DNA from: Parvibaculum sp049671045
Lineage (GTDB): Bacteria > Pseudomonadota > Alphaproteobacteria > Parvibaculales > Parvibaculaceae
Direction: 5' to 3'
DNA: 64,000 nt
Assembly (NCBI RefSeq): GCF_049671045.1
Contig: NZ_JBATUH010000029.1
Span: 1 to 64,000 of the forward strand
Each line of letters opens with the position of its first letter. Positions within the stretch are counted from its first letter, which is position 1. Made by a program: the position numbers and the translations under genes. Shown here in pieces: positions 46,084-53,701 of this stretch. The notes under the pieces are model-generated. The model was given only the letters and a program-made list of their open reading frames with translations, made no database searches and was not told the DNA's origin.

Positions 46084-46141
46084 CCGCTCGCGCCGTCGCG
46101 CGGGCGTCACAATCCGTGCGGTACCAGAGGGATTTGAGACT

Positions 46142-47074
46142 ATGAAACTCGTCGCAGGCAACTCCAATCGCGCCCTCGCCGAGGCCATAGCCGCCTATCT
46201 CAACCTTCCCCTCACGAAATCCGTCGTCCGGCGCTTTGCCGACATGGAGGTCTTTGTCGAGGTTCAGGAAAATGTCCGCGGCCAGGACGTTTTCGTGATC
46301 CAGTCGACCTCCTATCCAGCGAACGACCACCTGATGGAACTGCTCATCATCGTCGATGCGCTGAAGCGCGCCTCCGCGCGCCGCATCACGGCGGTGCTGC
46401 CCTATTTCGGCTATGCGCGGCAGGACCGCAAACCCGGACCCCGCTCGCCCATCTCGGCAAAGCTCGTCGCAAATCTTCTCACCACGGCGGGCGTCAACCG
46501 CGTTCTGACGCTCGATCTCCATGCCGGGCAGATTCAGGGCTTTTTCGACATCCCGACCGACAATCTCTTTGCCGCGCCCGTCCTCACGCGCGACATCCAG
46601 CAGCAATACAATGGCGAAGACCTGATGGTCGTCTCGCCGGATGTCGGCGGCGTCGTCCGCGCCCGCGCCATCGCCAAGCGCATCAATGCCGATCTCGCCA
46701 TCGTCGACAAGCGCCGCGAGCGCGCCGGCGAATCTGAAGTCATGAACATCATCGGCGATGTGAAGGGCCGCTCCTGCATTCTGGTCGATGACATCGTCGA
46801 TTCGGCGGGCACGCTCTGCAATGCCGCCGAGGCGCTGCTGAACAAGGGCGCGACCAGCGTCTCCGCATATGTGACCCATGGCGTTCTCTCCGGCGGCGCG
46901 GTCGCCCGCGTCTCCGCCTCGCGGCTCAAGGAACTGGTCATCACGGATTCGATCCAGGCGACGGAGGCGATCCGCGTCGCCCACAACATCCGCACCGTGA
47001 CCATCGCCCCACTCATCGGCGAAGCCATGCGCCGCACGGCCGAGGAACGCTCGGTCTCGAGCCTTTTCGACTGA
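46142..47074 (+). CDS. prs: Ribose-phosphate pyrophosphokinase
   Basis: Prs makes PRPP from ribose 5-phosphate and ATP for purine, pyrimidine, histidine and tryptophan synthesis. The 310 residues are the class I length and include FADMEVFVEVQENVRGQDVF, TAVLPYFGYARQDRK, the DLHAGQIQGFF ribose-phosphate region, VVSPDVGGVVRARAIAKR, and the PRPP loop VDDIVDSAGTLC. It is transcribed from its own likely promoter. PRPP also feeds or is spared by Apt at 56.4 kb. Confidence 0.96.
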   Translation: MKLVAGNSNRALAEAIAAYLNLPLTKSVVRRFADMEVFVEVQENVRGQDVFVIQSTSYPANDHLMELLIIVDALKRASARRITAVLPYFGYARQDRKPGPRSPISAKLVANLLTTAGVNRVLTLDLHAGQIQGFFDIPTDNLFAAPVLTRDIQQQYNGEDLMVVSPDVGGVVRARAIAKRINADLAIVDKRRERAGESEVMNIIGDVKGRSCILVDDIVDSAGTLCNAAEALLNKGATSVSAYVTHGVLSGGAVARVSASRLKELVITDSIQATEAIRVAHNIRTVTIAPLIGEAMRRTAEERSVSSLFD

Positions 47075-47128
47075 TCCGGCAGGGCCTTCGGGCCCGTATT
47101 TCTGCCCCTCGCCCGACCTCGCGCCGGG

Positions 47129-47157
47129 TTGAGTTTTGCCCTTTCCGGCGCTATAAA
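47129..47157 (+). promoter_or_regulatory. Sigma70-like promoter of rplY
   Basis: TTGAGT (47129-47134) and TATAAA (47152-47157) have the ideal 17-base spacing. Transcription should begin near 47164, giving a leader of about 87 bases. Confidence 0.65.
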
Positions 47158-47166
47158 CCGCCCCGT

Positions 47167-47233
47167 CGGCGTCCACACCCCTGGAGGAAACGCCGCATCC
47201 GGGCCCTACGGGATCGTCCCAAGGGCCGTTTTT
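47167..47233 (+). promoter_or_regulatory. rplY leader: upstream stem plus intrinsic-terminator hairpin (putative attenuator)
   Basis: Within the predicted leader, CGGCGT (47167-47172) pairs with ACGCCG (47190-47195). A second hairpin follows (about 47200-47228: CCCT with AGGG and GGGA with TCCC as nested stems), then TTTTT at 47229-47233. The start codon is 17 bases further on. A terminator between promoter and start codon implies attenuation or autoregulation by L25. It could also end prs transcripts. Confidence 0.6.
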
Positions 47234-47250
47234 ATTGGAGAATCAATGCC

Positions 47251-47916
47251 ATGGCCGAGAAACTGACTCTCAAGGCCGAGGCGCGTCCGAAGGGCAGCAA
47301 GGGGGCTGTCCGTTCGCTCCGTCTCGCAGGCCGCGTCCCCGCCGTGATCTACGGCGACAAGAAAGCCCCCGAGCTGATTTCCGTGAACTACAAGGATCTC
47401 AATGCCCTCTATCAGACGGGCACCCTGACGAGCCAGCTCATCGAAATCGACGTCGAAGGCCGCAAGGAGCGCGTCATTCCGCGCGACGTGCAGCGCGAGC
47501 CTGTCCGCGACTTCCTCATCCATGTCGACTTCCTGCGTCTCGCCAAGAACGCGATCATCACCGTCGACGTGCCGGTGCAGTTCATCAACCACGAAGCCTC
47601 GCCGGGCCTCAAGGCCGGCGGCGTGCTCAACGTCGTCCGCCATGAGATCGAACTCGCCTGCCCGGCAGAAGCCATTCCGGAACTCATCACGGTGGACCTC
47701 ACCGGCTACGAGATGGGCTCGTCGATCCATATCTCGTCCGTGAAGCTCCCCGAAGGCGTGAAGCCGACCATCAGCGACCGCGACTTCACGGTCGCGACGA
47801 TCGCGGCCCCGGCCGCGGTGCTGTCGGCAGAGCAGGCCGCTCCCGCCGAAGCCGCTGCCGCTGCCGCTGCTCCTGCCGCAGGCGCAAAGGCGCCCGCCGC
47901 TGGCGGCAAGAAGTAA
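47251..47916 (+). CDS. rplY: 50S ribosomal protein L25/general stress protein Ctc
   Basis: L25 binds 5S rRNA. This is the long (Ctc/TL5) form of 221 residues. The N-terminal 5S-binding domain has ARPKGSKGAVRSLRLAGRVP and AVIYGDKKAPELISVNYKDL. The second beta domain has VDFLRLAKNAIITVDVPVQF, HEASPGLKAGGVLNVVRHEI and SSIHISSVKLPEGV, and an Ala/Pro-rich tail ends in GGKK. GGAG at 47237-47240 is the ribosome site. pth follows 24 bases later, a conserved pair. Confidence 0.95.
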   Translation: MAEKLTLKAEARPKGSKGAVRSLRLAGRVPAVIYGDKKAPELISVNYKDLNALYQTGTLTSQLIEIDVEGRKERVIPRDVQREPVRDFLIHVDFLRLAKNAIITVDVPVQFINHEASPGLKAGGVLNVVRHEIELACPAEAIPELITVDLTGYEMGSSIHISSVKLPEGVKPTISDRDFTVATIAAPAAVLSAEQAAPAEAAAAAAAPAAGAKAPAAGGKK

Positions 47917-47940
47917 TCCGGTCAGGCCGGGACAAGCTCG

Positions 47941-48582
47941 ATGCTGATCATCGTCGGCCTCGGCAATCCCGGCTCGAAATATGCCTTCAACCGGCACAAT
48001 ATCGGCTTCATGGCGGTGGATGCGATCATCCACCGCCATTCCTTTTCGCCCGAGCGCCAGCGCTTTCAGGGCCTCGTATCCGAGGGCGTGCTGAGCGGCG
48101 AGAAGGTCATCGTGCTGAAGCCGATGACCTATATGAACGAATCCGGCCGCTCCGTCGGCGAGGCCATGCGCTTCTACAAGCTGACGCCGCAGGACGTCGT
48201 CGTCTTCCATGACGAACTCGACCTGCCGCCCGGCAAGGTCAGGATCAAGACCGGCGGCGGACATGGCGGACACAATGGCATCCGCTCGATCACGGCTCAT
48301 ATTGGCGAGAATTTCCGCCGTGTGCGCCTCGGCATCGGCCATCCGGGATCGAAGGAGCGCGTGCTCGGCGCCGTGCTCGGCGATTTCAGCAAGGCGGAGA
48401 TGAAGTGGGTCGAACCGCTGATCGACACGATCGCGAGCGAGGCGCCGCTTCTTGCGGAAGGCCGCTTCAACAGCTTCGCCAATCGCGTGCATCTGGCTCT
48501 CAATCCCGAGCCGCCCAAAGAGAAGAAACAGCCGTCGCGGGAGAACAGGCCTGCGGACGGTCGAGAAAACGGAGATAGCTAG
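47941..48582 (+). CDS. pth: Peptidyl-tRNA hydrolase
   Basis: Pth releases tRNA from dropped-off peptidyl-tRNA. The 213 residues begin MLIIVGLGNPGSKYAFNRHN, with N and the catalytic H in that segment, then PMTYMNESGRSVGEAM, VVFHDELDLPPGKVRIKTGG with the catalytic-site Asp, and GHNGIRSITAHIG. A basic, low-complexity tail of about 25 residues extends past the fold. ychF follows after two bases. Confidence 0.96.
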   Translation: MLIIVGLGNPGSKYAFNRHNIGFMAVDAIIHRHSFSPERQRFQGLVSEGVLSGEKVIVLKPMTYMNESGRSVGEAMRFYKLTPQDVVVFHDELDLPPGKVRIKTGGGHGGHNGIRSITAHIGENFRRVRLGIGHPGSKERVLGAVLGDFSKAEMKWVEPLIDTIASEAPLLAEGRFNSFANRVHLALNPEPPKEKKQPSRENRPADGRENGDS

Positions 48583-48584
48583 TC

Positions 48585-49694
48585 ATGGGTTTCAAGTGCG
48601 GCATCGTCGGATTGCCGAATGTCGGCAAGTCGACCCTCTTCAACGCGCTGACCCAGACGGCGGCGGCGCAGGCCGCGAACTATCCCTTCTGCACCATCGA
48701 GCCCAATGTGGGCGAGGTGGCGGTGCCCGACCCGCGTCTTGAAAATCTTTCCGCTGCCGCAAAGAGCAAGGAAATCATCCCGACGCGGCTCACCTTCGTC
48801 GACATTGCCGGCCTCGTCAAAGGTGCCTCCAAGGGCGAAGGGCTCGGCAACCAGTTCCTCGCCAATATCCGCGAGGTGGACGCCATCGCCTATGTGCTGC
48901 GCTGCTTTGAGGACGGCGACATCGTGCATGTCGCAAACCGCATCGATCCGATCGCGGACGCAGAGACGGTCGAGACGGAACTCATGCTCGCCGATCTCGA
49001 AAGCCTCGAAAAGCGCGTCGTGCCGCTCGAGAAGAAGGCGAAGGGCGGGGACAAGGAAGCGCGCCAGCAACTCGACCTCATGAACATCGCGCTCGAACTG
49101 CTGCGCGAAGGCAAGCCCGCACGCATCGCCACCTCTCAGGGGAAAATCTCCGAGGACGATGAGAAGGCATGGAAGGCGCTGAACCTTCTCACCTCGAAGC
49201 CCGTTCTCTATGTCTGCAATGTGGACGAGGGCTCGGCCGCGACTGGAAACAGCTTCTCGAAGTCGGTCGAGGAACGCGCCGCCGCCGAAGGCGCGGAAAG
49301 CGTCGTCATCTCCGCCCGCATCGAGGAGGAGATCGCCCAGCTTCCGCCCGAGGAACGCACCGAATATCTGGAAACGCTTGGCCTCGACGAGCCCGGTCTC
49401 AACCGCCTCATCCATGCCGGATACAAGCTCCTTCGCCTCATCACCTACTTCACCGTGGGCCCGAAGGAGACACGCGCCTGGACGATCACGCGAGGCACGC
49501 GCGCGCCGCAGGCCGCGGGCGTCATCCATACCGACTTCGAGAAGGGCTTCATCCGTGCCGAGACGATCGCCTATGACGACTACATCGCTCTGGGCGGCGA
49601 ACAGGGCGCGAAGGATGCAGGCAAGATGCGCCTCGAAGGCAAGGATTATGTGGTGCAGGATGGCGACGTCATGCACTTCCGGTTTGCGAATTGA
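48585..49694 (+). CDS. ychF: Redox-regulated ATPase YchF (OLA1 family)
   Basis: YchF is an Obg-related P-loop protein that prefers ATP and associates with the ribosome. The 369 residues show the G1 loop GIVGLPNVGKSTLFNALT, PFCTIEPNVGEVAVPD, G3 FVDIAGLVKGASKGEGLGNQ, the NVDE motif in YVCNVDEGSA (altered G4 that relaxes specificity), and a C-terminal TGS domain (YFTVGPKETRAWTI, KGFIRAETIAYDDYI). The pth-ychF order is common to many proteobacteria. Confidence 0.96.
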   Translation: MGFKCGIVGLPNVGKSTLFNALTQTAAAQAANYPFCTIEPNVGEVAVPDPRLENLSAAAKSKEIIPTRLTFVDIAGLVKGASKGEGLGNQFLANIREVDAIAYVLRCFEDGDIVHVANRIDPIADAETVETELMLADLESLEKRVVPLEKKAKGGDKEARQQLDLMNIALELLREGKPARIATSQGKISEDDEKAWKALNLLTSKPVLYVCNVDEGSAATGNSFSKSVEERAAAEGAESVVISARIEEEIAQLPPEERTEYLETLGLDEPGLNRLIHAGYKLLRLITYFTVGPKETRAWTITRGTRAPQAAGVIHTDFEKGFIRAETIAYDDYIALGGEQGAKDAGKMRLEGKDYVVQDGDVMHFRFAN

Positions 49695-49778
49695 GGCGGC
49701 GGGACGTCCGATTTGAACGGTTTTCCGCCTGGTCGTTCCCGGCTCCTGCCCGGCGATGACGGCCTGCGAGGTGAGTAG

Positions 49779-50246
49779 ATGCCCCGATATTACTGGGAAG
49801 ATTTCAGGGTCGGCGAAACGATCGAATTCGGATCTAAGCATGTGACCCGCGAGGAGATCCTCGAATTCGCCGGCGAGTTCGATCCGCAGCCCTTTCATCT
49901 CGACGAGGAAGCGGCGAAGCAGTCGATCCTTGGCGGGCTCTGCGCCAGCGGATGGCATAGCTGCTCCATGCTGATGCGGATGCTGTGCGACAACTTCATT
50001 CTCGACAGCGCATCTCTCGGCGCGCCCGGCGTCGATGAAGTGCGCTGGACAAAGCCGGTCTATGTCGACGACGTGCTTTCCGTGCGGCGCACCTGCGTCG
50101 AGCGCCGCGTCTCGAAGAGCCGCCCTGAAATGGGGCTGACGCGCTTTTCCTATGAAGTGCTCAATCAGAAGCGCGAGACGGTCATGACCATGGCCGGCTG
50201 GGCCATGTATGGCCGCCGCCATCCCGGCGCGGAGGTGGAAGCCTGA
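49779..50246 (+). CDS. MaoC-like hydratase 1
   Basis: The 155-residue hot-dog-fold protein starts YYWEDFRVGETIEFGSKHVT and has the hydratase 2-like motif FDPQPFHLDEEAAKQSILGG followed by LCASGWHSCSMLMRML, then WTKPVYVDDVLSV. It likely hydrates an enoyl-CoA. Its TGA overlaps the ATG of a second, paralogous MaoC gene, and the two may form a heterodimeric two-hot-dog enzyme. Confidence 0.88.
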   Translation: MPRYYWEDFRVGETIEFGSKHVTREEILEFAGEFDPQPFHLDEEAAKQSILGGLCASGWHSCSMLMRMLCDNFILDSASLGAPGVDEVRWTKPVYVDDVLSVRRTCVERRVSKSRPEMGLTRFSYEVLNQKRETVMTMAGWAMYGRRHPGAEVEA

Positions 50247-50719
50247 TGCCCTGGTTCGAGGACGTCGAGATCGGCACACGGACGGAGCTTGGCTCCTACA
50301 CCTTCTCCGAGGAGGAGATCGTCCGCTTCGCCACGAAATACGATCCGCAGCCCTTTCACATCGACCCGGAAGCGGCGAAGGCGGGGCCCTTTGGCGGCCT
50401 CGTCGCCAGCGGCTGGCACACTGCCGCCACATGGATGAAGCTCATGGTGCGCACGCGCCTTGGCGAGCGCGCCGCAGCCGGGGACGAGGCATCGTCCGAG
50501 CCGGCGGCCGGCCCCTCCCCCGGCTTTCTCGACCTCAAATGGCCCACGCCCGTGCGGCCGGGGGACACGATCTCCTATTCGACGACGGTCATCGAAAAGA
50601 TCGAACTGCGCTCGCGGCCGAACTGGGGCATCATCCGAAGCCGAAACGAAGGCGTGAACCAGAATGGCGAACTCGTTCTGAGCTTTATCGGGCAGGGTCT
50701 GGTCCAGCGCAGGACATAA
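50246..50719 (+). CDS. MaoC-like hydratase 2
   Basis: The 157-residue paralogue reads WFEDVEIGTRTELGSYTFSE, YDPQPFHIDPEAAKAGPFGG, LVASGWHTAATWMKLM and WPTPVRPGDTISYS. It starts on the last base of the preceding stop (TGATG), so the two are translationally coupled. Tandem MaoC genes often encode the two halves of one hydratase. A dienelactone-hydrolase-like gene follows 17 bases later. Confidence 0.88.
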   Translation: MPWFEDVEIGTRTELGSYTFSEEEIVRFATKYDPQPFHIDPEAAKAGPFGGLVASGWHTAATWMKLMVRTRLGERAAAGDEASSEPAAGPSPGFLDLKWPTPVRPGDTISYSTTVIEKIELRSRPNWGIIRSRNEGVNQNGELVLSFIGQGLVQRRT

Positions 50720-50736
50720 GACAGGGAGGAGATGCG

Positions 50737-51414
50737 ATGTCGCGGAAAGGAAAGTCGATCACGCTGAAAAGCGGAGATGGCGCCGATATTCTCTGCTACC
50801 ACGTCAAGGCCGAGGGAAAGCGCAAGGGCGGCCTCGTCCTCATCATGGAGATCTTCGGCGTCACGGCGCATATCAAGGACCTTTGCGACGGCTATGCGGC
50901 AAGGGGCTATGACGTGCTCTCGCCCCAGCTCTACGACCGGCAGGTGAAGGACTTCCAGGCGACCTACGCACAGGAAGACATCCAGAAGTCGATCGACTAC
51001 CGGGCGAAGAACCCGATCGAGAACACCGTCATGGACGTTCAGATGTGCGTGGACAAGCTCCGCGCCGATGGCTGCGAGAAGGTCTACATCACCGGCTATT
51101 GCTATGGCGGCACGGTCACATGGGTCGCCGCCTGCCGCGTGGAGGGCCTCGATGCCGCCGCCTGCTACTATGGCGGCGCGATCAAGGACTTCCTCGACGA
51201 AACGCCAAAATGCCCGACCATCAATCATTTCGGCGAGAAGGATCATTCGATCCCCATGGATGTGGTCGAGCGGATCAAGAAGGCGCACCCCGAAGTGCCC
51301 TCCTATGTCTATGACGCCGACCACGGCTTCAACTCCGATCGCCGCAACAACTACGACAAGGCGGCGGCCGAACTCGCGCTGAAGCGGACGCTCGAGCTTT
51401 TCGAGAGCGTGTGA
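50737..51414 (+). CDS. Dienelactone hydrolase family protein
   Basis: The 225-residue alpha/beta hydrolase has the DLH-type catalytic triad: nucleophile C122 in ITGYCYGGTVTW, an Asp in HFGEKDHSIPMD and His in YDADHGFNSDRR, with E38 in LIMEIFG. DLH opens lactone rings in aromatic (chlorocatechol) breakdown, but many homologues serve other pathways. GGGAGGAG precedes the start. It follows the MaoC pair on the same strand and probably shares its transcript. Confidence 0.88.
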   Translation: MSRKGKSITLKSGDGADILCYHVKAEGKRKGGLVLIMEIFGVTAHIKDLCDGYAARGYDVLSPQLYDRQVKDFQATYAQEDIQKSIDYRAKNPIENTVMDVQMCVDKLRADGCEKVYITGYCYGGTVTWVAACRVEGLDAAACYYGGAIKDFLDETPKCPTINHFGEKDHSIPMDVVERIKKAHPEVPSYVYDADHGFNSDRRNNYDKAAAELALKRTLELFESV

Positions 51415-51564
51415 CGCGAGGCCGGGCCTCCGCCCGCCCGACCGGTCGAATTGCTGGTGCCGTTCCGGAAAACCGGGATGGCACCTTCGCTTTCGATGAC
51501 GCAATTCCATTGCGCCATCGTGAATTCGGGTCATATTGATCGGTGCCACAAGCGAGTGCCGCCG

Positions 51565-52002
51565 ATGAAAAAACCCGCCGATCCGCTGCTTCTGGAAAAC
51601 CAGCTCTGCTTCGCGCTCTACTCGGCGTCATTGCAGATGACGAAGCTCTACAAACCCCTCCTCGCAAAGATCGGCCTCACCTACCCCCAATATCTCGCCA
51701 TGATGGCGCTCTGGGAGGAGGATGGGGTCACGGTCGGCGCGCTTGGCGAACGGCTCTTCCTCGATTCAGGCACGCTGACCCCGCTGCTGAAGCGCCTCGA
51801 AGCCGCCGGGCTCATCCGGCGCGCGCGCAACGAAGCGGACGAGCGCCAGGTCCTGATCGGTCTGACGCCGGAAGGCCGGGCGCTGAAAAGGAAGGCGGCC
51901 GACATCCCCGGCAAGGCCATCTGCGCTACGGGCCTCTCCCTCGACGAACTGGCCGACACCAAGAGAAAGCTCGAGAAATTGCGGGCGCATCTCGCGGCCT
52001 GA
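51565..52002 (+). CDS. ohrR: OhrR-type MarR family redox sensor
   Basis: The 145-residue MarR protein has the reactive cysteine C15 in ENQLCFALYSAS, the exact OhrR position, and a second cysteine C120 near the C-terminus, so it is of the 2-Cys kind. The DNA-binding part reads SGTLTPLLKRLEAAGLIRRA with the ADERQVLIGLTPEG wing. Oxidation by organic hydroperoxides releases repression of ohr, which follows 103 bases downstream behind a palindromic operator. Confidence 0.92.
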   Translation: MKKPADPLLLENQLCFALYSASLQMTKLYKPLLAKIGLTYPQYLAMMALWEEDGVTVGALGERLFLDSGTLTPLLKRLEAAGLIRRARNEADERQVLIGLTPEGRALKRKAADIPGKAICATGLSLDELADTKRKLEKLRAHLAA

Positions 52003-52041
52003 TCTGCGCAATCCCGTTGCTCGAAAAATTCCGTATTTTAT

Positions 52042-52071
52042 ATTGTGTACAATCTAATTGCTCGCTATGTA
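52042..52071 (+). promoter_or_regulatory. ohr promoter and OhrR operator
   Basis: ATTGT-GT-ACAAT (52042-52053) is a perfect dyad overlapping a second, CAAT-CTA-ATTG (52050-52060), close to the TACAATT/AATTGTA form of OhrR boxes. TTGTGT (52043-52048) and TATGTA (52066-52071) with 17-base spacing make a promoter that bound OhrR would block. Confidence 0.65.
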
Positions 52072-52105
52072 TTAGGCGGAACCAACGAGACAAGGGAGAT
52101 TACCC

Positions 52106-52528
52106 ATGAAGATCCTTTATGAAGCCGTCGCGACCTCCTCAGGCGGGCGGACCGGACAGGCGAAGTCATCCGATGGACGGCTCGCCGTCACCCTCGACAC
52201 CGTCAAGGAACTCGGCGGCACGGGCGGCGCCGGCACTAATCCCGAACAGCTTTTCGCCGCGGGCTATTCGGCCTGCTACCACAGCGCTCTCAAGCTGATC
52301 GCCGGCCAGAGGAAAGTGAAGGTTCCCGCCGATTCAGCCGTCACCGCCCATGTCGGCATCGGCCCCAACGAAAAGGGCGCGGGCTTCGCCCTCGCGGTTA
52401 CGCTCGAAGTTTCGCTGCCGGGTCTCGAGCGTGCGGCGGCGCAAGCCCTTGTTGACGAAGCCCATCAGGTCTGCCCCTATTCCAACGCGACACGTGGCAA
52501 TGTCGACGTGAAGCTCGTGCTTCTCTGA
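52106..52528 (+). CDS. ohr: Organic hydroperoxide resistance protein Ohr
   Basis: This Ohr/OsmC-family thiol peroxidase reduces organic and fatty-acid hydroperoxides. The 140 residues hold the two redox cysteines, C57 in FAAGYSACYHSAL and C123 in HQVCPYSNATRGNV, with GGTGGAGTNPEQLF before them. It is controlled by the OhrR encoded just upstream. A glutathione peroxidase follows 24 bases later, giving a compact peroxide-defence operon. Confidence 0.95.
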   Translation: MKILYEAVATSSGGRTGQAKSSDGRLAVTLDTVKELGGTGGAGTNPEQLFAAGYSACYHSALKLIAGQRKVKVPADSAVTAHVGIGPNEKGAGFALAVTLEVSLPGLERAAAQALVDEAHQVCPYSNATRGNVDVKLVLL

Positions 52529-52552
52529 CATGTCCATCGAGCGGGAGGTCAC

Positions 52553-53041
52553 ATGAGCGACAGAACTGCCTTCGATTTCGAGTTCAGAAGCATCAAGGGA
52601 AAGCCCCTGCCCTTGAGCGGGTTCCGCGGCCACCCGATCCTCGTCGTGAACACGGCATCCAAATGCGGATTCACGCCGCAATATAAGGGCCTCGAGGCCG
52701 TCTGGCAGAAGCACAAGGCGGACGGGCTCGTCGTTCTCGGCGTGCCGTCCAACGACTTCGCCAATCAGGAGCCGGGCGATGCCGAGGAAATCGCGACCTT
52801 CTGCGAGATGAATTTCGGCGTCGACTTTCCGCTCACGGAGAAAGTGTGTGTGAAGGGGCAGGACGCGCATCCCTTCTTCCAGTGGATCGGCGAGCAGGGC
52901 GGCTTTCTCTCGAAGCCGCGCTGGAATTTCTACAAATATCTCATCGGCCGCGACGGCAAGCTCCGGACATGGTTCGCGAGCACGACGACGCCGGACTCGG
53001 CAAAATTCCAGTCCGCCGTGAAGAAGCTGCTGGCGGAGTGA
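52553..53041 (+). CDS. Glutathione peroxidase family protein
   Basis: The 162 residues show the Cys-type catalytic segment VVNTASKCGFTPQYKGLE (C38), VLGVPSNDFANQEPGDAEEI with the active-site Gln/Asn region, and the WNFYKYLIGRDG segment with the conserved Trp. Bacterial members often take electrons from thioredoxin rather than glutathione. It lies directly after ohr and is likely cotranscribed and OhrR-controlled. Confidence 0.93.
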   Translation: MSDRTAFDFEFRSIKGKPLPLSGFRGHPILVVNTASKCGFTPQYKGLEAVWQKHKADGLVVLGVPSNDFANQEPGDAEEIATFCEMNFGVDFPLTEKVCVKGQDAHPFFQWIGEQGGFLSKPRWNFYKYLIGRDGKLRTWFASTTTPDSAKFQSAVKKLLAE

Positions 53042-53053
53042 TCGCGGCCGCGA

Positions 53054-53701
53054 TCAGGAAAGCGGCTTTCCGTAGGTTCTGAACTTCTCGACGACGCGGG
53101 CCATCTCGTCGGCGTCGAGAAGATCGGGCTCGCCGATCTGCAGCGCTCTCCAATATTGACCGGCGAGCGTCTCGACCTCATGGGCAAGGTGAAGCGCGTC
53201 CTCCACCGTCGCACCGATAGCGATCTGCCCGTGATGGGCGAGAAGGCAGGCGCGCCTGCCGTCGAGCGCGGCCACCGCATGGGCGGCCAGCGCCTCCGAA
53301 CCGAAAGTTGCATAGGGCGCGCAGCGAATGTCGCTCCCGCCCGCGACCGCCACCATGTAGTGAAAGGCAGGGATCGCCCGCTTCATGACGGCGAGCGTCA
53401 CCGCATGGTCGGAATGGGCATGGACGATGGCGCCGACATCCTCCCGCGCGCGATAGATCGCAAGATGCATCGGCCATTCGCTCGAGGGCTGCAGCCTGCC
53501 GGAAGCGACGGTTCCATCGAGCCTCAGCGCGACGATGTCTTCCGGCAGAAGATCCTCGTAGGCAGCACCCGAAGGCGTGATGAGAACGACATCGCCGCAG
53601 CGCGCCGAAACATTGCCCGATCTCTGCGGCGAAAGCCCCGTGCGCGCCAGATCGAACCCGGCATCGATCACGCATTGGCGCAGCCAGGCCTCGTCAGCCA
53701 T
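53054..53701 (-). CDS. Class II aldolase, probably 5-(methylthio)ribulose-1-phosphate aldolase (Ald2-like)
   Basis: The 215-residue class II aldolase/adducin protein has the metal-binding HAHSDHAVTLA and LLAHHGQIAIG, and FHYMVAVAGGSDIRCAPYAT as in fuculose-phosphate-type aldolases. Its start overlaps the mtnA stop, so the substrate is very probably methylthioribulose 1-phosphate, cleaved to DHAP and (methylthio)acetaldehyde in the DHAP shunt. MtnB, a dehydratase of the same superfamily, is the alternative, but the FucA-like segment and absence of mtnC/mtnD nearby argue against it. The start at MADEAWLRQC is set by the overlap. Confidence 0.82.
   Translation of the reverse strand: MADEAWLRQCVIDAGFDLARTGLSPQRSGNVSARCGDVVLITPSGAAYEDLLPEDIVALRLDGTVASGRLQPSSEWPMHLAIYRAREDVGAIVHAHSDHAVTLAVMKRAIPAFHYMVAVAGGSDIRCAPYATFGSEALAAHAVAALDGRRACLLAHHGQIAIGATVEDALHLAHEVETLAGQYWRALQIGEPDLLDADEMARVVEKFRTYGKPLS

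Noticed and set aside
44990..47176. Minus-strand frame of 728 codons opposite the lipoprotein and prs
   Set aside because: Shadow of prs, whose active-site motifs are intact on the plus strand; no recognisable domain on the minus strand.
49729..49763. Possible further copy of the intergenic palindrome between ychF and MaoC 1
   Set aside because: Only a loose match to the CCCGGC...GCCCGG word; the arms pair poorly.
48579..50432. Minus-strand frame of 617 codons opposite ychF and the MaoC genes
   Set aside because: Antisense to three well-supported genes; composition of a shadow frame.
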